Positions 16,762 to 25,505 of a stretch of 32,500 nt of DNA are shown here, piece after piece (the stretch's first letter is position 1; every line of letters begins with the position of its first letter). Position numbers and translations under genes: made by a program. Under the pieces are notes generated by a model. The model ran no database searches, was not told where the DNA came from, and was given only the letters and a program-made list of their open reading frames with translations. This stretch comes from Sphingobium quisquiliarum P25 (GTDB taxonomy: Bacteria > Pseudomonadota > Alphaproteobacteria > Sphingomonadales > Sphingomonadaceae): assembly GCF_000445065.1 (NCBI RefSeq), contig NZ_ATHO01000149.1, positions 1-32,500 of the forward strand. Reading direction: 5' to 3'.

Positions 16762-19632
16762 TCACAGGGAGAGTTCGAGACGCATGTACCAGAAGCCACC
16801 GTTGAACCCGAAGGGGGACTCGTCGACATAGCGGGTGCCCCCGATCGTCGTGCCGGTGAAGCCATACCAGTTCTGGTTGGGCAACCCCATCGATCGCTGG
16901 TTGAGGTCGGGATAGTTGTCGAAGATATTTTCGCCCCCCATGGCCAGCCGAACTTTAGGGGTCAACCTCACGCTCGTCTCCAGGTCGAAGGTCCACTCCG
17001 CCCTCAGCCGCAGATTGCCGCCATCTGTCGGCAGGGCATGGCTGGTGAAGCTGTGATAGTAGCTTGCCCGGGCGTTGACCGCGACGCCGCGCAGCGTCCA
17101 GGCCGCGCTAAGCGTGCCCCGCCAGCGCGGCACGATATCCTCTATATTGCCCGCGCGCACATCGTCGATAACAGCCGCGTCGCGTGCCGTTATCCGCGTG
17201 CGGTTGTGATTGAGCAGCAAACTGGTAACCAGCCGCCCGGCCGGCCCGTCGCCGGTGCGATGGCTGATGCTGACGTCCAGCCCCTGCGTGCGCGTCGCGA
17301 AGGCGTTGGTGAAATAGCGAACTCGCGCCAGCCTGGCATAGCTGGTGACGCCCATCTGCCGGAGCGCCTCGCGCTGGGCGTCGGTGCTGACGATGAAATT
17401 GCCCGACAGGCCGATCCGGTCGCGCAGGTCGATGCGATAGAGATCGACGCTGGCGGTCAGCCGAGGATGCGGCGTCAGCACAAGGCCCGCGACATAGTTG
17501 GTCGACCGCTCCGGCCGCAGCACTGTTGCCCCAAAAAAGCGCGCGGCGGGATTATCGGGGGGCAGGGTCGCGACCTCCCGCAGCACATTGTCGACATTGG
17601 TCAGTGACACGCTGGTGGTATAGAGCTGCCCGGGCGTGGGCGCCCGAAAGCCGGTGCTCGCCGCGCCGCGCAGCGCCATCCAGTCAGTCAGCGCATAGCG
17701 CGCCTTGACCTTCCAGTTGGTCGTACCGCCAAAATCGCTGAATTGCTCATGGCGCAACGCTCCGCCCAGGGTCAGGCCCGACATCGGGTCGGCTTCCACA
17801 TCGGCATAAAGCGCCCAGCTCGACCGGCCCCGATCGATCGCGGCGGACGGGGAAAAGCCCGGCAGGCCATTGGCTCCGATCGCCAGGCCCGGATTGACGA
17901 AGCTGCTGCCGTCCGGCCACTCGACCGTCTGCGCTATACCCCAGGGTCCCACGTCCCAGGACAGGCGTTCGCCCGCTGTGATCGCATAGGCCTCGTGCCG
18001 GCGCTCTGCCCCGAAGGCGATCGATACTGGGCTGGCGAGGCCCATGTCCCAATCATAGCGCAGGTCGGCGTTGAGGTTCGCCTCCCGCTGTTCCAGCGTG
18101 CCGATATAGAAGCTGGTCGGCGATGCGGGGCCGAGCGACGGATTGAGCGTGTTGGCGATATGGTAGCGCAACCGGTTGACACCGCGCGACAGCGACAGGT
18201 CGTAACGCAGATCGTTCGCCAGCGCTCCGCGATAGCCCGCCGTCACCGACAGGTCGGTGATGGTCGCCTCGAACTGCGGCAGAAAACCTGCTGGGTAGAG
18301 GCTGGTGAAGGAGAAGCTGCGGCCGGTCGCATCATAATGGCCATTAGGCAACTGATCGAGCCAGATCGTCGGATAGATGCCGGTCGCGCTCGCATAGAGC
18401 CGCGTTCCCGTGCCGAGTGCGTCCGGCCCGGTCACGTCCAGCCCCTGCCGCCAGTTGGAATTACGCCGCTGCTTCGACCGGCCGGCATTGCCGAACAGAT
18501 AAGCCTCGCCAGGACCGAGCGGCATGGCAGCGTTCAGAAACAGCTTGCCCGCGCGCGCCCTGGGATTGCCGTTGATCTGCACCGGATCGCCGACCAGGTC
18601 GGCATATTGCGGATATTGCTTGCGGATCAGCCAGGCGCCAGGCCGCTGCCCGTTGCGCACGGTGACGCCGTTGTCGTTGAACTCCCCCGCAATGCTGACA
18701 AAGCCTGCACCCAACGCCGCCCCATAATAGCCAGACAGCTGATAGTTCCGCCCATCCCCGGCATAATATTGGCCATAGCGCATCCGCATGTCGAACCGGC
18801 CGACATCTTCGCGCAGGGTGAAGTCGATGACGCCGGCGATTGCGTCGGACCCATAGATTGCGGCCGCGCCGTCATGCAATATCTCGACCCTGTCAATTGC
18901 CATTGCCGGTATCTGCGCCAGGTCGGCAGCCTGCGACCCCGCCGCCAGCGGGCCGCCGGCCAGTTGCACCAGCGCGGAACGATGGCGACGTTTGCCGTTG
19001 ACGAGGACGAGGACCTCGTCCGGCGGCAGGCCACGTAGAGTCGGCGGCGGCACAAAGCTCGACCCGTCGGAGATGGTCGGCCGCGTCATGTTGAACGAGG
19101 GGACAAGGGCGCGCAGGATGCTGCCCATATCGGTCACGCCCTGACGCTCCAGCGCCTCGCGCCCGATCAGCGTGACGGGCGTCGCTAGATCCGTGATGGT
19201 GCGGTCGGTTCTCCGCGTGCCGGTGACCACGATAGGCACGGACTCGGCGTCCGGCGGCGCCCGCTGAGGCAAGGCCGTCCGGCGGCGATCCCGCGCGGAA
19301 GTCGGCTTCGGCACCGGCGCCACCGGGCATTCCCGCAGAATGATGCTTGCCGCCTTGACCCGAGCGACACATAGCGGCGTCCCGCGCAGCAGCATGGCGA
19401 GCGCCGCTTGCACCTCATAATTGCCGACGATACCGGGCGTGCGCACCCCGCGCAGACGATCGGCCGGAGCGATGATCTGGGTGCCGCTCTGCTGCGCGAA
19501 CGCGGACAAGGTTTGCACAGCCGGACCGGGCGCCAGATCGAAGCGCTTCTCCCGGGCATGCGCCTGGGTGGCGAGCATCAGGATAGAGCCGCCCAGCGCC
19601 CAGCCATATCTACCGCCAGCGCCCCTGATCAC
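16762..19632 (-). CDS. TonB-dependent receptor/transducer with N-terminal STN domain
   Basis: This 956-residue outer membrane receptor has a signal peptide (about 1-26) followed by a secretin/TonB short N-terminal (STN) domain at about 30-98 (FDLAPGPAVQTLSAFAQQSG through AASIILREC). That is the signalling domain of FecA/FpvA-type transducers. A Pro/Arg-rich linker and a TonB-box-like PIVVTGTRR precede the plug (about 145-270, with LRGLPPDEVLVLVNGKRR and GSDAIAGVIDFTLRED) and the barrel, which ends in RLELSL. The start is GTG at 19632 with GGAG four bases upstream. Divergent fecI and fecR genes start 236 bp away. By family knowledge the STN domain contacts the FecR protein to switch on the sigma factor when ligand binds. 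The ligand is likely the amine compound used by the downstream oxidases. Confidence 0.9.
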   Translation of the reverse strand: MIRGAGGRYGWALGGSILMLATQAHAREKRFDLAPGPAVQTLSAFAQQSGTQIIAPADRLRGVRTPGIVGNYEVQAALAMLLRGTPLCVARVKAASIILRECPVAPVPKPTSARDRRRTALPQRAPPDAESVPIVVTGTRRTDRTITDLATPVTLIGREALERQGVTDMGSILRALVPSFNMTRPTISDGSSFVPPPTLRGLPPDEVLVLVNGKRRHRSALVQLAGGPLAAGSQAADLAQIPAMAIDRVEILHDGAAAIYGSDAIAGVIDFTLREDVGRFDMRMRYGQYYAGDGRNYQLSGYYGAALGAGFVSIAGEFNDNGVTVRNGQRPGAWLIRKQYPQYADLVGDPVQINGNPRARAGKLFLNAAMPLGPGEAYLFGNAGRSKQRRNSNWRQGLDVTGPDALGTGTRLYASATGIYPTIWLDQLPNGHYDATGRSFSFTSLYPAGFLPQFEATITDLSVTAGYRGALANDLRYDLSLSRGVNRLRYHIANTLNPSLGPASPTSFYIGTLEQREANLNADLRYDWDMGLASPVSIAFGAERRHEAYAITAGERLSWDVGPWGIAQTVEWPDGSSFVNPGLAIGANGLPGFSPSAAIDRGRSSWALYADVEADPMSGLTLGGALRHEQFSDFGGTTNWKVKARYALTDWMALRGAASTGFRAPTPGQLYTTSVSLTNVDNVLREVATLPPDNPAARFFGATVLRPERSTNYVAGLVLTPHPRLTASVDLYRIDLRDRIGLSGNFIVSTDAQREALRQMGVTSYARLARVRYFTNAFATRTQGLDVSISHRTGDGPAGRLVTSLLLNHNRTRITARDAAVIDDVRAGNIEDIVPRWRGTLSAAWTLRGVAVNARASYYHSFTSHALPTDGGNLRLRAEWTFDLETSVRLTPKVRLAMGGENIFDNYPDLNQRSMGLPNQNWYGFTGTTIGGTRYVDESPFGFNGGFWYMRLELSL

Positions 19633-19868
19633 GACGCTCCAACCCTTTAGTTTCTTGCCCGTCCGCGCCCTGTAGCCACGCCCTCCACCCGGGTTATATT
19701 GTCGACCATCCCATTAACGGAATTGCCGCTGAACCAGACGACGCGTCAGCGCCTCCCTTCCCCCATAAACGTTTTTGCGATTTTCATTTTTCTGTCACTT
19801 TACACAACTCACGCAGGCGAAATGCGGTCGAATCCGCTTGCCAATGCCTTGCGAATTGCATTTCCTGC

Positions 19869-20477
19869 ATGGCCATGGGTGGCATCGGGAAAGAGCGGGC
19901 GCTTTGGCTGGCACGGCAGATCATGCCGCATGAGCCGGCCCTCCGGGCATGGCTGCGGCGTCGCTCCACGCCCTTCTCCGATGCGGACGATATCATCCAA
20001 GAGGCCTACGCGCGTCTCGCCACGCTCGACAGCGTCGATCACATATTGGAGCCGCGCGCCTATCTGTTCCGTACCGCCAACTCGATCATCGCACAGGAAA
20101 TCCGACGCGCGCGGATTGTGTCGATAGAATCCATGGCGGACCTCAGCCAGCTTGTAGTGGAGGCCAACACGCCTTCGCCCGAGCATCTCGCTGCCGCACG
20201 GGAGGAACTCAACCGCGTCGCCGAAGTGATCGACGCGCTGCCTGCCAAATGCCGGACCGCCTTCGTACTGCGCAAGGTGCACGGCCTGCCCCAGCGCGAG
20301 ATCGCGCAGCGTATGGGTGTGTCGGAAGGGACGGTCGAAAAGCATATCAGCCGTGGCATCCAGCAACTGATGGCGATATTCGCGCGTGGGGGAAACGGGA
20401 GGGTTCCCACATCTATAGAACAACATTCGACGGAACAGCAGACCCATGACAAGGCGCGAAAGCAGCGCGGACATTGA
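19869..20477 (+). CDS. FecI-type ECF sigma factor
   Basis: This 202-residue extracytoplasmic-function sigma factor is of the iron-uptake (FecI) type. Region 2 includes SDADDIIQEAYARLATL (about 37-53) and RAYLFRTANSIIAQE. Region 4 holds the helix-turn-helix LPQREIAQRMGVSEGTVEKHISRG (about 140-165). It directs RNA polymerase to promoters of cognate transport genes when released by FecR. The 3' end overlaps fecR by 32 bases. The ATG at 19869 has only a poor ribosome binding site; the ATG at 19875 is an alternative. Its divergent position beside the STN receptor gene makes that receptor the probable upstream sensor and the receptor promoter a probable target. Confidence 0.88.
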   Translation: MAMGGIGKERALWLARQIMPHEPALRAWLRRRSTPFSDADDIIQEAYARLATLDSVDHILEPRAYLFRTANSIIAQEIRRARIVSIESMADLSQLVVEANTPSPEHLAAAREELNRVAEVIDALPAKCRTAFVLRKVHGLPQREIAQRMGVSEGTVEKHISRGIQQLMAIFARGGNGRVPTSIEQHSTEQQTHDKARKQRGH

Positions 20478-21411
20478 TATCGCCGCTGCCGACTGGGCTG
20501 CACGACTCGATCGGTCGATGCTCACATCGGCGGAACAGGGCGACCTGAACGTCTGGCTGGCGGCCGACAGCCGCCGCCTGGGCGCTCTGGCGCGTGCCCA
20601 GGCCATGCTGGTGCCGCTGGACGCGCAGGCGCAGGATGCCGCACCCCTGCTCGCCGTCCCGCAGCCCGCCCGCTTTTCCCGCCGTGCGCTGTTGGGCAGC
20701 GGTCTTAGCACAGCAGCGATGGCGGCCGGAGGCGCCTGGCTGTTCCTACGTGCCGCGCCGGAGAGATTCACCACCCGCAAGGGCGAAGTCCGGCTAGTAC
20801 CACTTGCCGACGGATCGAGCATGACGCTCAACACCGCGAGCCATGTGGAGGTGCTGTTTGACGCGCACCGCCGCCATGTACGCCTGATCGACGGGGAGGC
20901 GTTGTTTGAGGTCGCACGGGAGAGGCAGCGCCCCTTCACGGTCAAGGCCGGCGACATGCAGGCGGAGGCACTAGGTACGGTCTTCTCGGTAGCGAACATC
21001 CCGTCGCGACCGCTGACCGTGACGGTGAAGCAGGGGCGCGTCGCCATGCGCCATGCCCGATCGACCGCCACGCTGGCGCTCGCCGCCAACATGCAGGGGA
21101 CCATCGACGCGCAGGGCCAGCTGGCAAGCACCGACCTCGCACCGGGCACGATCGACCGCGACATCGCCTGGCGCGAGGGCAAGATCATCTTCAGCGGCGA
21201 AACACTGCGCAGCGCGGCCGCCGAATTCGCCCGGTACAGCGATGTCCCCATCGCGTTTGCCGACGCTTTCACCGGCAACCGCACCATCAGCGGCTATTAT
21301 TCCGCCACCGACGTCAGCGGCTTCGTCGAAGCGGTGTCTCTGAGCCTAGGCTTACGGGTCGCACCGAGGGACGGCGGCTATGTGTTGTCAGCACAGACCG
21401 TCATATCCTGA
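20446..21411 (+). CDS. FecR-type anti-sigma regulator
   Basis: This 321-residue single-pass inner membrane regulator has an N-terminal DUF4880-like cytoplasmic part (AADWAARLDRSMLTSAEQGDLNVWL, about 13-37). One membrane segment follows at about 85-105 (ALLGSGLSTAAMAAGGAWLFL). A periplasmic FecR domain (about 110-200, with VRLVPLADGSSMTLNTAS and GEALFEVARE) comes next, then a C-terminal STN-like DUF4974 segment (WREGKIIFSGETL onward). In the Fec paradigm it holds or activates the sigma factor depending on contact with the receptor's STN domain. The gene overlaps the sigma factor gene by 32 bases, so the two are translationally linked. No transport gene follows it on this strand. Confidence 0.88.
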   Translation: MTRRESSADIDIAAADWAARLDRSMLTSAEQGDLNVWLAADSRRLGALARAQAMLVPLDAQAQDAAPLLAVPQPARFSRRALLGSGLSTAAMAAGGAWLFLRAAPERFTTRKGEVRLVPLADGSSMTLNTASHVEVLFDAHRRHVRLIDGEALFEVARERQRPFTVKAGDMQAEALGTVFSVANIPSRPLTVTVKQGRVAMRHARSTATLALAANMQGTIDAQGQLASTDLAPGTIDRDIAWREGKIIFSGETLRSAAAEFARYSDVPIAFADAFTGNRTISGYYSATDVSGFVEAVSLSLGLRVAPRDGGYVLSAQTVIS

Positions 21412-21518
21412 ACAGCTGTCGGACCGCGCCGCCGATCGATCGCGAAACTACTGTGGAGCCAGTCGAGGCGGCAGCTTTTATATATCTATCCATGAGAAAA
21501 CCAAGAGGAACGACGACC

Positions 21519-21807
21519 ATGGTATTGTCATGTGTTGACGGCTTCGTTTCTACAAGTCTTGATCGTCGCGTGCTCAGCGGTATGATTTTCGTCAATCGTA
21601 ATGGGCTAAGGTGGCGGGACGCGCCCAGCTAGTATGTCCGGACCAAGATGCTTTACAACCGCTGGAAGCGTTGGAGCGAGAAGGGTGTGTTAATCGCGAT
21701 GATGGACAGCTGTCTGACAGAGGGGGCCGAGCGTAAGACAATCATGATCGACGCAACCTATTTCAAAGCGCACCGCGCGGCATCGAGCCTGACGGTAAAA
21801 ACGGGAG
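21519..21807 (+). mobile_element. IS5-family transposase remnant (5' half, with internal stop)
   Basis: This is a partial transposase of an IS5-family element. The recognisable stretch reads LDRRVLSGMIFVNRNGLRWRDAPS, then a TAG stop at 21630-21632, then MLYNRWKRWSEKG, GAERKTIMIDATYFKAHRAASSL and VKTG. The DDE-domain aspartate in IMIDATY is kept. Resemblance ends near 21807, and the second half, normally beginning with a Gly/Arg-rich GRTKGG segment, is lost. With an internal stop and a missing 3' end the element is dead. It lies between the fecIR signalling genes and the AraC-controlled cluster. I did not find its terminal inverted repeats. Confidence 0.8.
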
Positions 21808-22180
21808 ACCCAAGGTTCGAACGGCACCTCATGTTGGAAAGCCGTCGTTCGCTACCGCCGTTGGGAATGGCAGAAATGTCCCACGACCGTCCGGCTGTAG
21901 GGGACCAGGTTAAGTCATTCGACGGTCACTACAGAAATGACCGATCCTGCTGAAACTGGTCATTTACGCTCATAAACCTGTCGAACTGCAACGCGCCTCT
22001 GCTGTCTACAAATCTACCTGTGCGAACGACGTATCCCATGCGAGAACATAATTGACCACTCTTATCAGCTTGCTTTGAAAAGCCCGGCCGTCCGCTTGGA
22101 TATCTCTTCCCAACAGCTACCGCCTCGCGGACCGCTACCGCACTCCCGCGCTAATTCGGCGCCTTCGTTTGGCGCGTCTT
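21808..22180. other. Non-coding interval after the IS5 remnant
   Basis: I see no gene in these ~370 bases. Stops are frequent in all frames and the composition is less GC-rich than the flanks, which fits decayed mobile DNA. Confidence 0.5.
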
Positions 22181-23017
22181 TCAATTAGAGGCGCGATGTT
22201 GCTGGCGAAGGTCGTTTGGCGTCAGTCCGGTCACCCTCCGGAATGCGGCTGTAAATGCTGAAGAACTTGCAAAACCTAAGATTGCGGCGACCTGCGACAC
22301 TGGCAGCATGTCGTGGATGAGCAGGAGGCGGGCTTGCTCCATCCGCAGGGACGCTATGTGAGCGGCTATCGATCGGCCGGTGCTTTGCCGGAATGCGCGC
22401 ATCGCATGACCCGGGCTTATGCCGCACAGGTCCGCCAGTTCGCTGACGCTGCTGTCCCAGTTGCCCGCGTGCAGATAGTCGTCGATGCGCCGCAACTGCC
22501 AGGGCGCAAGGCCGCCCCGGCGCGGGGACCTGCGCCTGCCCATCAAATGCCGTTCGAGTTCCCCCCCGATCAGGAGGCCCAGGCCTTCGACGATGGCGCT
22601 GCTGCCGAAACCCGGATCGATGACCTCGCGCGCGAGGCGTGACAGGCTAGTCGCGATGATGTCGTTGCGGAGATTAAGACATGAGTCGAGCGCCAACCGT
22701 TCCGACAGCAAGGTCAGGCGTCTGGGCAGGCGACAGTGCAGCATGCGGCGGGCGGGCGACGCGTCGGCCTGGACATGAAAGGGCAGGCCAGCGGGTATCG
22801 CGACCACCGAGCCCAGCGGACGATCCCCGCCGTGCCAGTCGCTGATCAGGAAACGTCCGCGCGACCGATTGCCATGCGGCGAGAGCGACAGGCCCAAAGA
22901 TGTGCGATCACCGCGATGCGTGCGATCGATTCGCTCGACACCGGGATGGTCGGCCACCGCCGCCCATACGTCGCCTGCCGCCATTTCGCCCAGCACGCGC
23001 CAGTGACTTTCGATCAT
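22181..23017 (-). CDS. AraC-family transcriptional regulator
   Basis: This 278-residue regulator has a cupin-like N-terminal sensor region (about 1-165) and a C-terminal AraC/XylS domain with two helix-turn-helix units (about 180-275). These include SVSELADLCGISPGHAMRAFRQSTG and LPVSQVAAILGFASSSAFTAAFRRVTG. I chose the ATG at 23017 because GGAGG sits 6 bases upstream; longer in-frame starts at 23038 and 23089 lack this. It is divergent from the DUF1214 gene pair with 105 bp between the starts. That is the usual layout of an AraC activator controlling an adjacent catabolic operon and itself. The inducer is presumably the sulfated compound handled by the cluster, or a product of it, by inference only. 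Confidence 0.88.
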   Translation of the reverse strand: MIESHWRVLGEMAAGDVWAAVADHPGVERIDRTHRGDRTSLGLSLSPHGNRSRGRFLISDWHGGDRPLGSVVAIPAGLPFHVQADASPARRMLHCRLPRRLTLLSERLALDSCLNLRNDIIATSLSRLAREVIDPGFGSSAIVEGLGLLIGGELERHLMGRRRSPRRGGLAPWQLRRIDDYLHAGNWDSSVSELADLCGISPGHAMRAFRQSTGRSIAAHIASLRMEQARLLLIHDMLPVSQVAAILGFASSSAFTAAFRRVTGLTPNDLRQQHRASN

Positions 23018-23122
23018 TGAGGACCTCCAAACGCGCATATTATCGCCAAACTCGCATGATCGCCACCGCCAGCTTGCCACTCCCGCCAATCGGTGGAATT
23101 TCCAGCCCCAGCAGGAGATGTG

Positions 23123-24238
23123 ATGATGGATTATGCAATGACCATGGCGCTATCGTCGGACCAGTCGGCGCAGGTGCGCCTGTCCCATGTCTGGCGCGAC
23201 TTCTGCAATCGACTAGCCGAAGCCGGGGAGATACTGGATCGCCCCGCCGCGCCCGGCTCCGCCATCGACCAGGCTGAAGGGCTGCGTTACCTGTCGCGGC
23301 TCACCCGGACGGCGCTCAACATGCTGGTCGATTCGAGCGATCCCGACTTCCCGCGCATCTTCCTGTTGACCGACGAAACGATCAAGATCGGCGCGGACAA
23401 TCCCGACAATCTCTACCAGCAGATCGTGGTGCGCGGGGACCGCGAATATCGCATTCGGGGCAAGCGCGGCACGGTGCCCTATCTGTCCATCGGCTCCAAG
23501 GCGAACCGCTATGCCATCGACGGCACCATGGCCTCGACCGGCGAGATCGAGTTTGCCAACGTGACGCTGGAGGGGGACGGCAGTTTCGAGATCATCGTCA
23601 GCAAGGAGAAGAAGCCGGGCAACTGGCTGCCCATCGGTGACGACACGACATTGCTGATCGTCCGCCAGACGTTCAACGACAAGAAGGCGGAGACGCCCGC
23701 CGAAATGCATATCGAGCGGATCAGCAAGGGACGGGACGTGTCGGCGCTCCTGACGCCCGAAGCCATCGAGGCGCAACTGAGCGGCGCGGCCGCATGGTTG
23801 CGCGGCACTGCCAACACCTTCGCCGACTGGTCGGAATGGTTCAAGACCGAACCCAACCGCATCTATGAGGGCAAGGACCAGTCGGTCTACCAGCGCGCCG
23901 GGGGCGATCCCAGAATCTGGTACGGCCATATCTACTTCGACCTCCAGCCCGGAGAGGCGCTGGTGATCACCGCAACGCCGCCCGAATGCCGCATGTGGAA
24001 CTTCCAAATCGACAATTGGTGGATGGAGTCCATGGACCATGTGAACCGCAAGGTCTGGGTCAACGGCTCGCAGGCGAAATATGAGGAGGACGGCAGCGTC
24101 GTCCTGGTCTGCTCCGACACCGATCCGAGCTATGGCAACTGGATCGACCTGTCCGGCCATCGCCAGGGCACGGGCCTGTGGCGCTGGATCGGGGCGAGCA
24201 GCCACCCCGTGCCCGACTGCAAGGTCGTGACGCTGTGA
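23123..24238 (+). CDS. DUF1214-domain protein (first paralogue)
   Basis: This 371-residue protein is related to the DUF1214 family, often annotated only as hypothetical. It has no signal peptide. Recognisable blocks are YLSRLTRTALNMLVDSSDPDFPRIF, GDREYRIRGKRGTVPYLSIG, and a C-terminal part rich in Trp with MWNFQIDNWWMES and SYGNWIDLSGHRQGTGLWRW. The start follows AGGAG (23113-23117), with ATG codons at 23123 and 23126. The next gene begins inside its stop codon and encodes a clear paralogue, so the two may form a heteromer. DUF1214 proteins have no firmly established reaction that I can state. The context of arylsulfatase, TonB receptor and symporter suggests handling of a sulfated small molecule. 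Confidence 0.82.
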   Translation: MMDYAMTMALSSDQSAQVRLSHVWRDFCNRLAEAGEILDRPAAPGSAIDQAEGLRYLSRLTRTALNMLVDSSDPDFPRIFLLTDETIKIGADNPDNLYQQIVVRGDREYRIRGKRGTVPYLSIGSKANRYAIDGTMASTGEIEFANVTLEGDGSFEIIVSKEKKPGNWLPIGDDTTLLIVRQTFNDKKAETPAEMHIERISKGRDVSALLTPEAIEAQLSGAAAWLRGTANTFADWSEWFKTEPNRIYEGKDQSVYQRAGGDPRIWYGHIYFDLQPGEALVITATPPECRMWNFQIDNWWMESMDHVNRKVWVNGSQAKYEEDGSVVLVCSDTDPSYGNWIDLSGHRQGTGLWRWIGASSHPVPDCKVVTL

Positions 24239-25338
24239 CGATCGAGCTTGGGGCGCCGCCGGACGTTGTCTGGACGGAGTTCTGCGCCGAACTGGCGCAA
24301 GCCCGCGCCGTCCTCATACGCCCAGACGCTCCGCGCGACGCGCTCAGCCAGGCCGAAGCCGTCCGATACCTGTCCCGCCTGACGCGCGTGGCGCTGGAGG
24401 CGATCGTCGAATCGTCCGATCCCGACTTTCCCCGCTTGTTCCAGATGTCGAATGACATCATCAAGATTGGTGGTGACAATCCCGACACCTGCTATTGGAA
24501 CGCCGCGATCGCCGGGGACCGCACCTATCGCATCCGTGGTACGCGCGGCAGCGTCCCCTATCTGAGTTTCGGGACCAAGGCGAACCGCTTCGCCACGGAT
24601 GGCGGCATGGTGTCGACCGGCGAGTTGGACGACGCACGGATGCACTTCGAACCCGATGGCTCCTTCGACATCATCGTCAGCCGGGATAGGCAGGGCGGAA
24701 ACTGGCTGCCGTCCACGCATGACACCTCGTTCCTGCTGGTGCGCCAGACCTTTTACGACAAGGCGCGGGAAACCCCTGCGTCGATCAGCATCGAATGCCT
24801 GGACCGGCCCGCCCGTCCGGCGCCGCTGCAACCCGGCACGATCCGGGAGCAGCTTCGCCGCGCGGCCGCCTTCGTCCGCGTCACCGCGCAAAGCTTCGCG
24901 GGCTGGACGGAGATGTTCATGGCGCGCCCCAACGAACTGTTGCCGTGGGATCAGGGCATCTTCCAGAAGGTCGGCGGCGATCCGAACATCCATTATCTCC
25001 ACGCCTATTGGGAACTCGCCGCGGACGAAGCCTGGATCATCGAAACGCCCGTCCCCAACTGCCGGTTCTGGAACTTCGTGCTGCAGAACTGGTGGATGGA
25101 ATCGGGGGACTACCGCCATATTCCCGAGGCATGGACAAACGGCACCAAGGCGCGGCTGACGCCCGACGGCAAACTGGTGATTGTCGTCGCGGCGCAAGAC
25201 GCCGGAGCGGGCAACTGGATCAGCACGATGTCCCATCGCAGGGGGACGGCGCTTCTCCGCTGGATCACGGCGGAAACGCATCCGACGCCGACCTGTAGCG
25301 TCGTCAAATGCCGGGACGTCCTCCATCTGCTGCGTTAA
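24235..25338 (+). CDS. DUF1214-domain protein (second paralogue)
   Basis: This 367-residue paralogue of the preceding protein shares its order of motifs: YLSRLTRVALEAIVESSDPDFPRLF, GDRTYRIRGTRGSVPYLSFG, NWLPSTHDTSFLLVRQTFYDK and FWNFVLQNWWMES. The start is GTG at 24235, overlapping the upstream TGA by 4 bases (GTGA). It fits the point where homology to the first paralogue begins (PPDVVWTEF against LSHVWRDF). Tight coupling suggests equal expression and perhaps a complex. Divergence is spread along the whole length, so this is not a recent duplication. It is cytoplasmic by lack of a signal. The function is unknown. Confidence 0.82.
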   Translation: MTIELGAPPDVVWTEFCAELAQARAVLIRPDAPRDALSQAEAVRYLSRLTRVALEAIVESSDPDFPRLFQMSNDIIKIGGDNPDTCYWNAAIAGDRTYRIRGTRGSVPYLSFGTKANRFATDGGMVSTGELDDARMHFEPDGSFDIIVSRDRQGGNWLPSTHDTSFLLVRQTFYDKARETPASISIECLDRPARPAPLQPGTIREQLRRAAAFVRVTAQSFAGWTEMFMARPNELLPWDQGIFQKVGGDPNIHYLHAYWELAADEAWIIETPVPNCRFWNFVLQNWWMESGDYRHIPEAWTNGTKARLTPDGKLVIVVAAQDAGAGNWISTMSHRRGTALLRWITAETHPTPTCSVVKCRDVLHLLR

Positions 25339-25505
25339 GCGGCGGCGCATGGGAAGCTGCCCAATCGTCTACGCAAAATCTGCCTTTCATCGCCCTTTTA
25401 CCGCAACTTGCGCAGCCAGTAGATTTTCTACCTCCAATTATCTATCGATCGAGTAGAGATAAGGGCCGCGAGCCGATGGAGAGTCGGCTGGACAGGATGG
25501 GGCCC

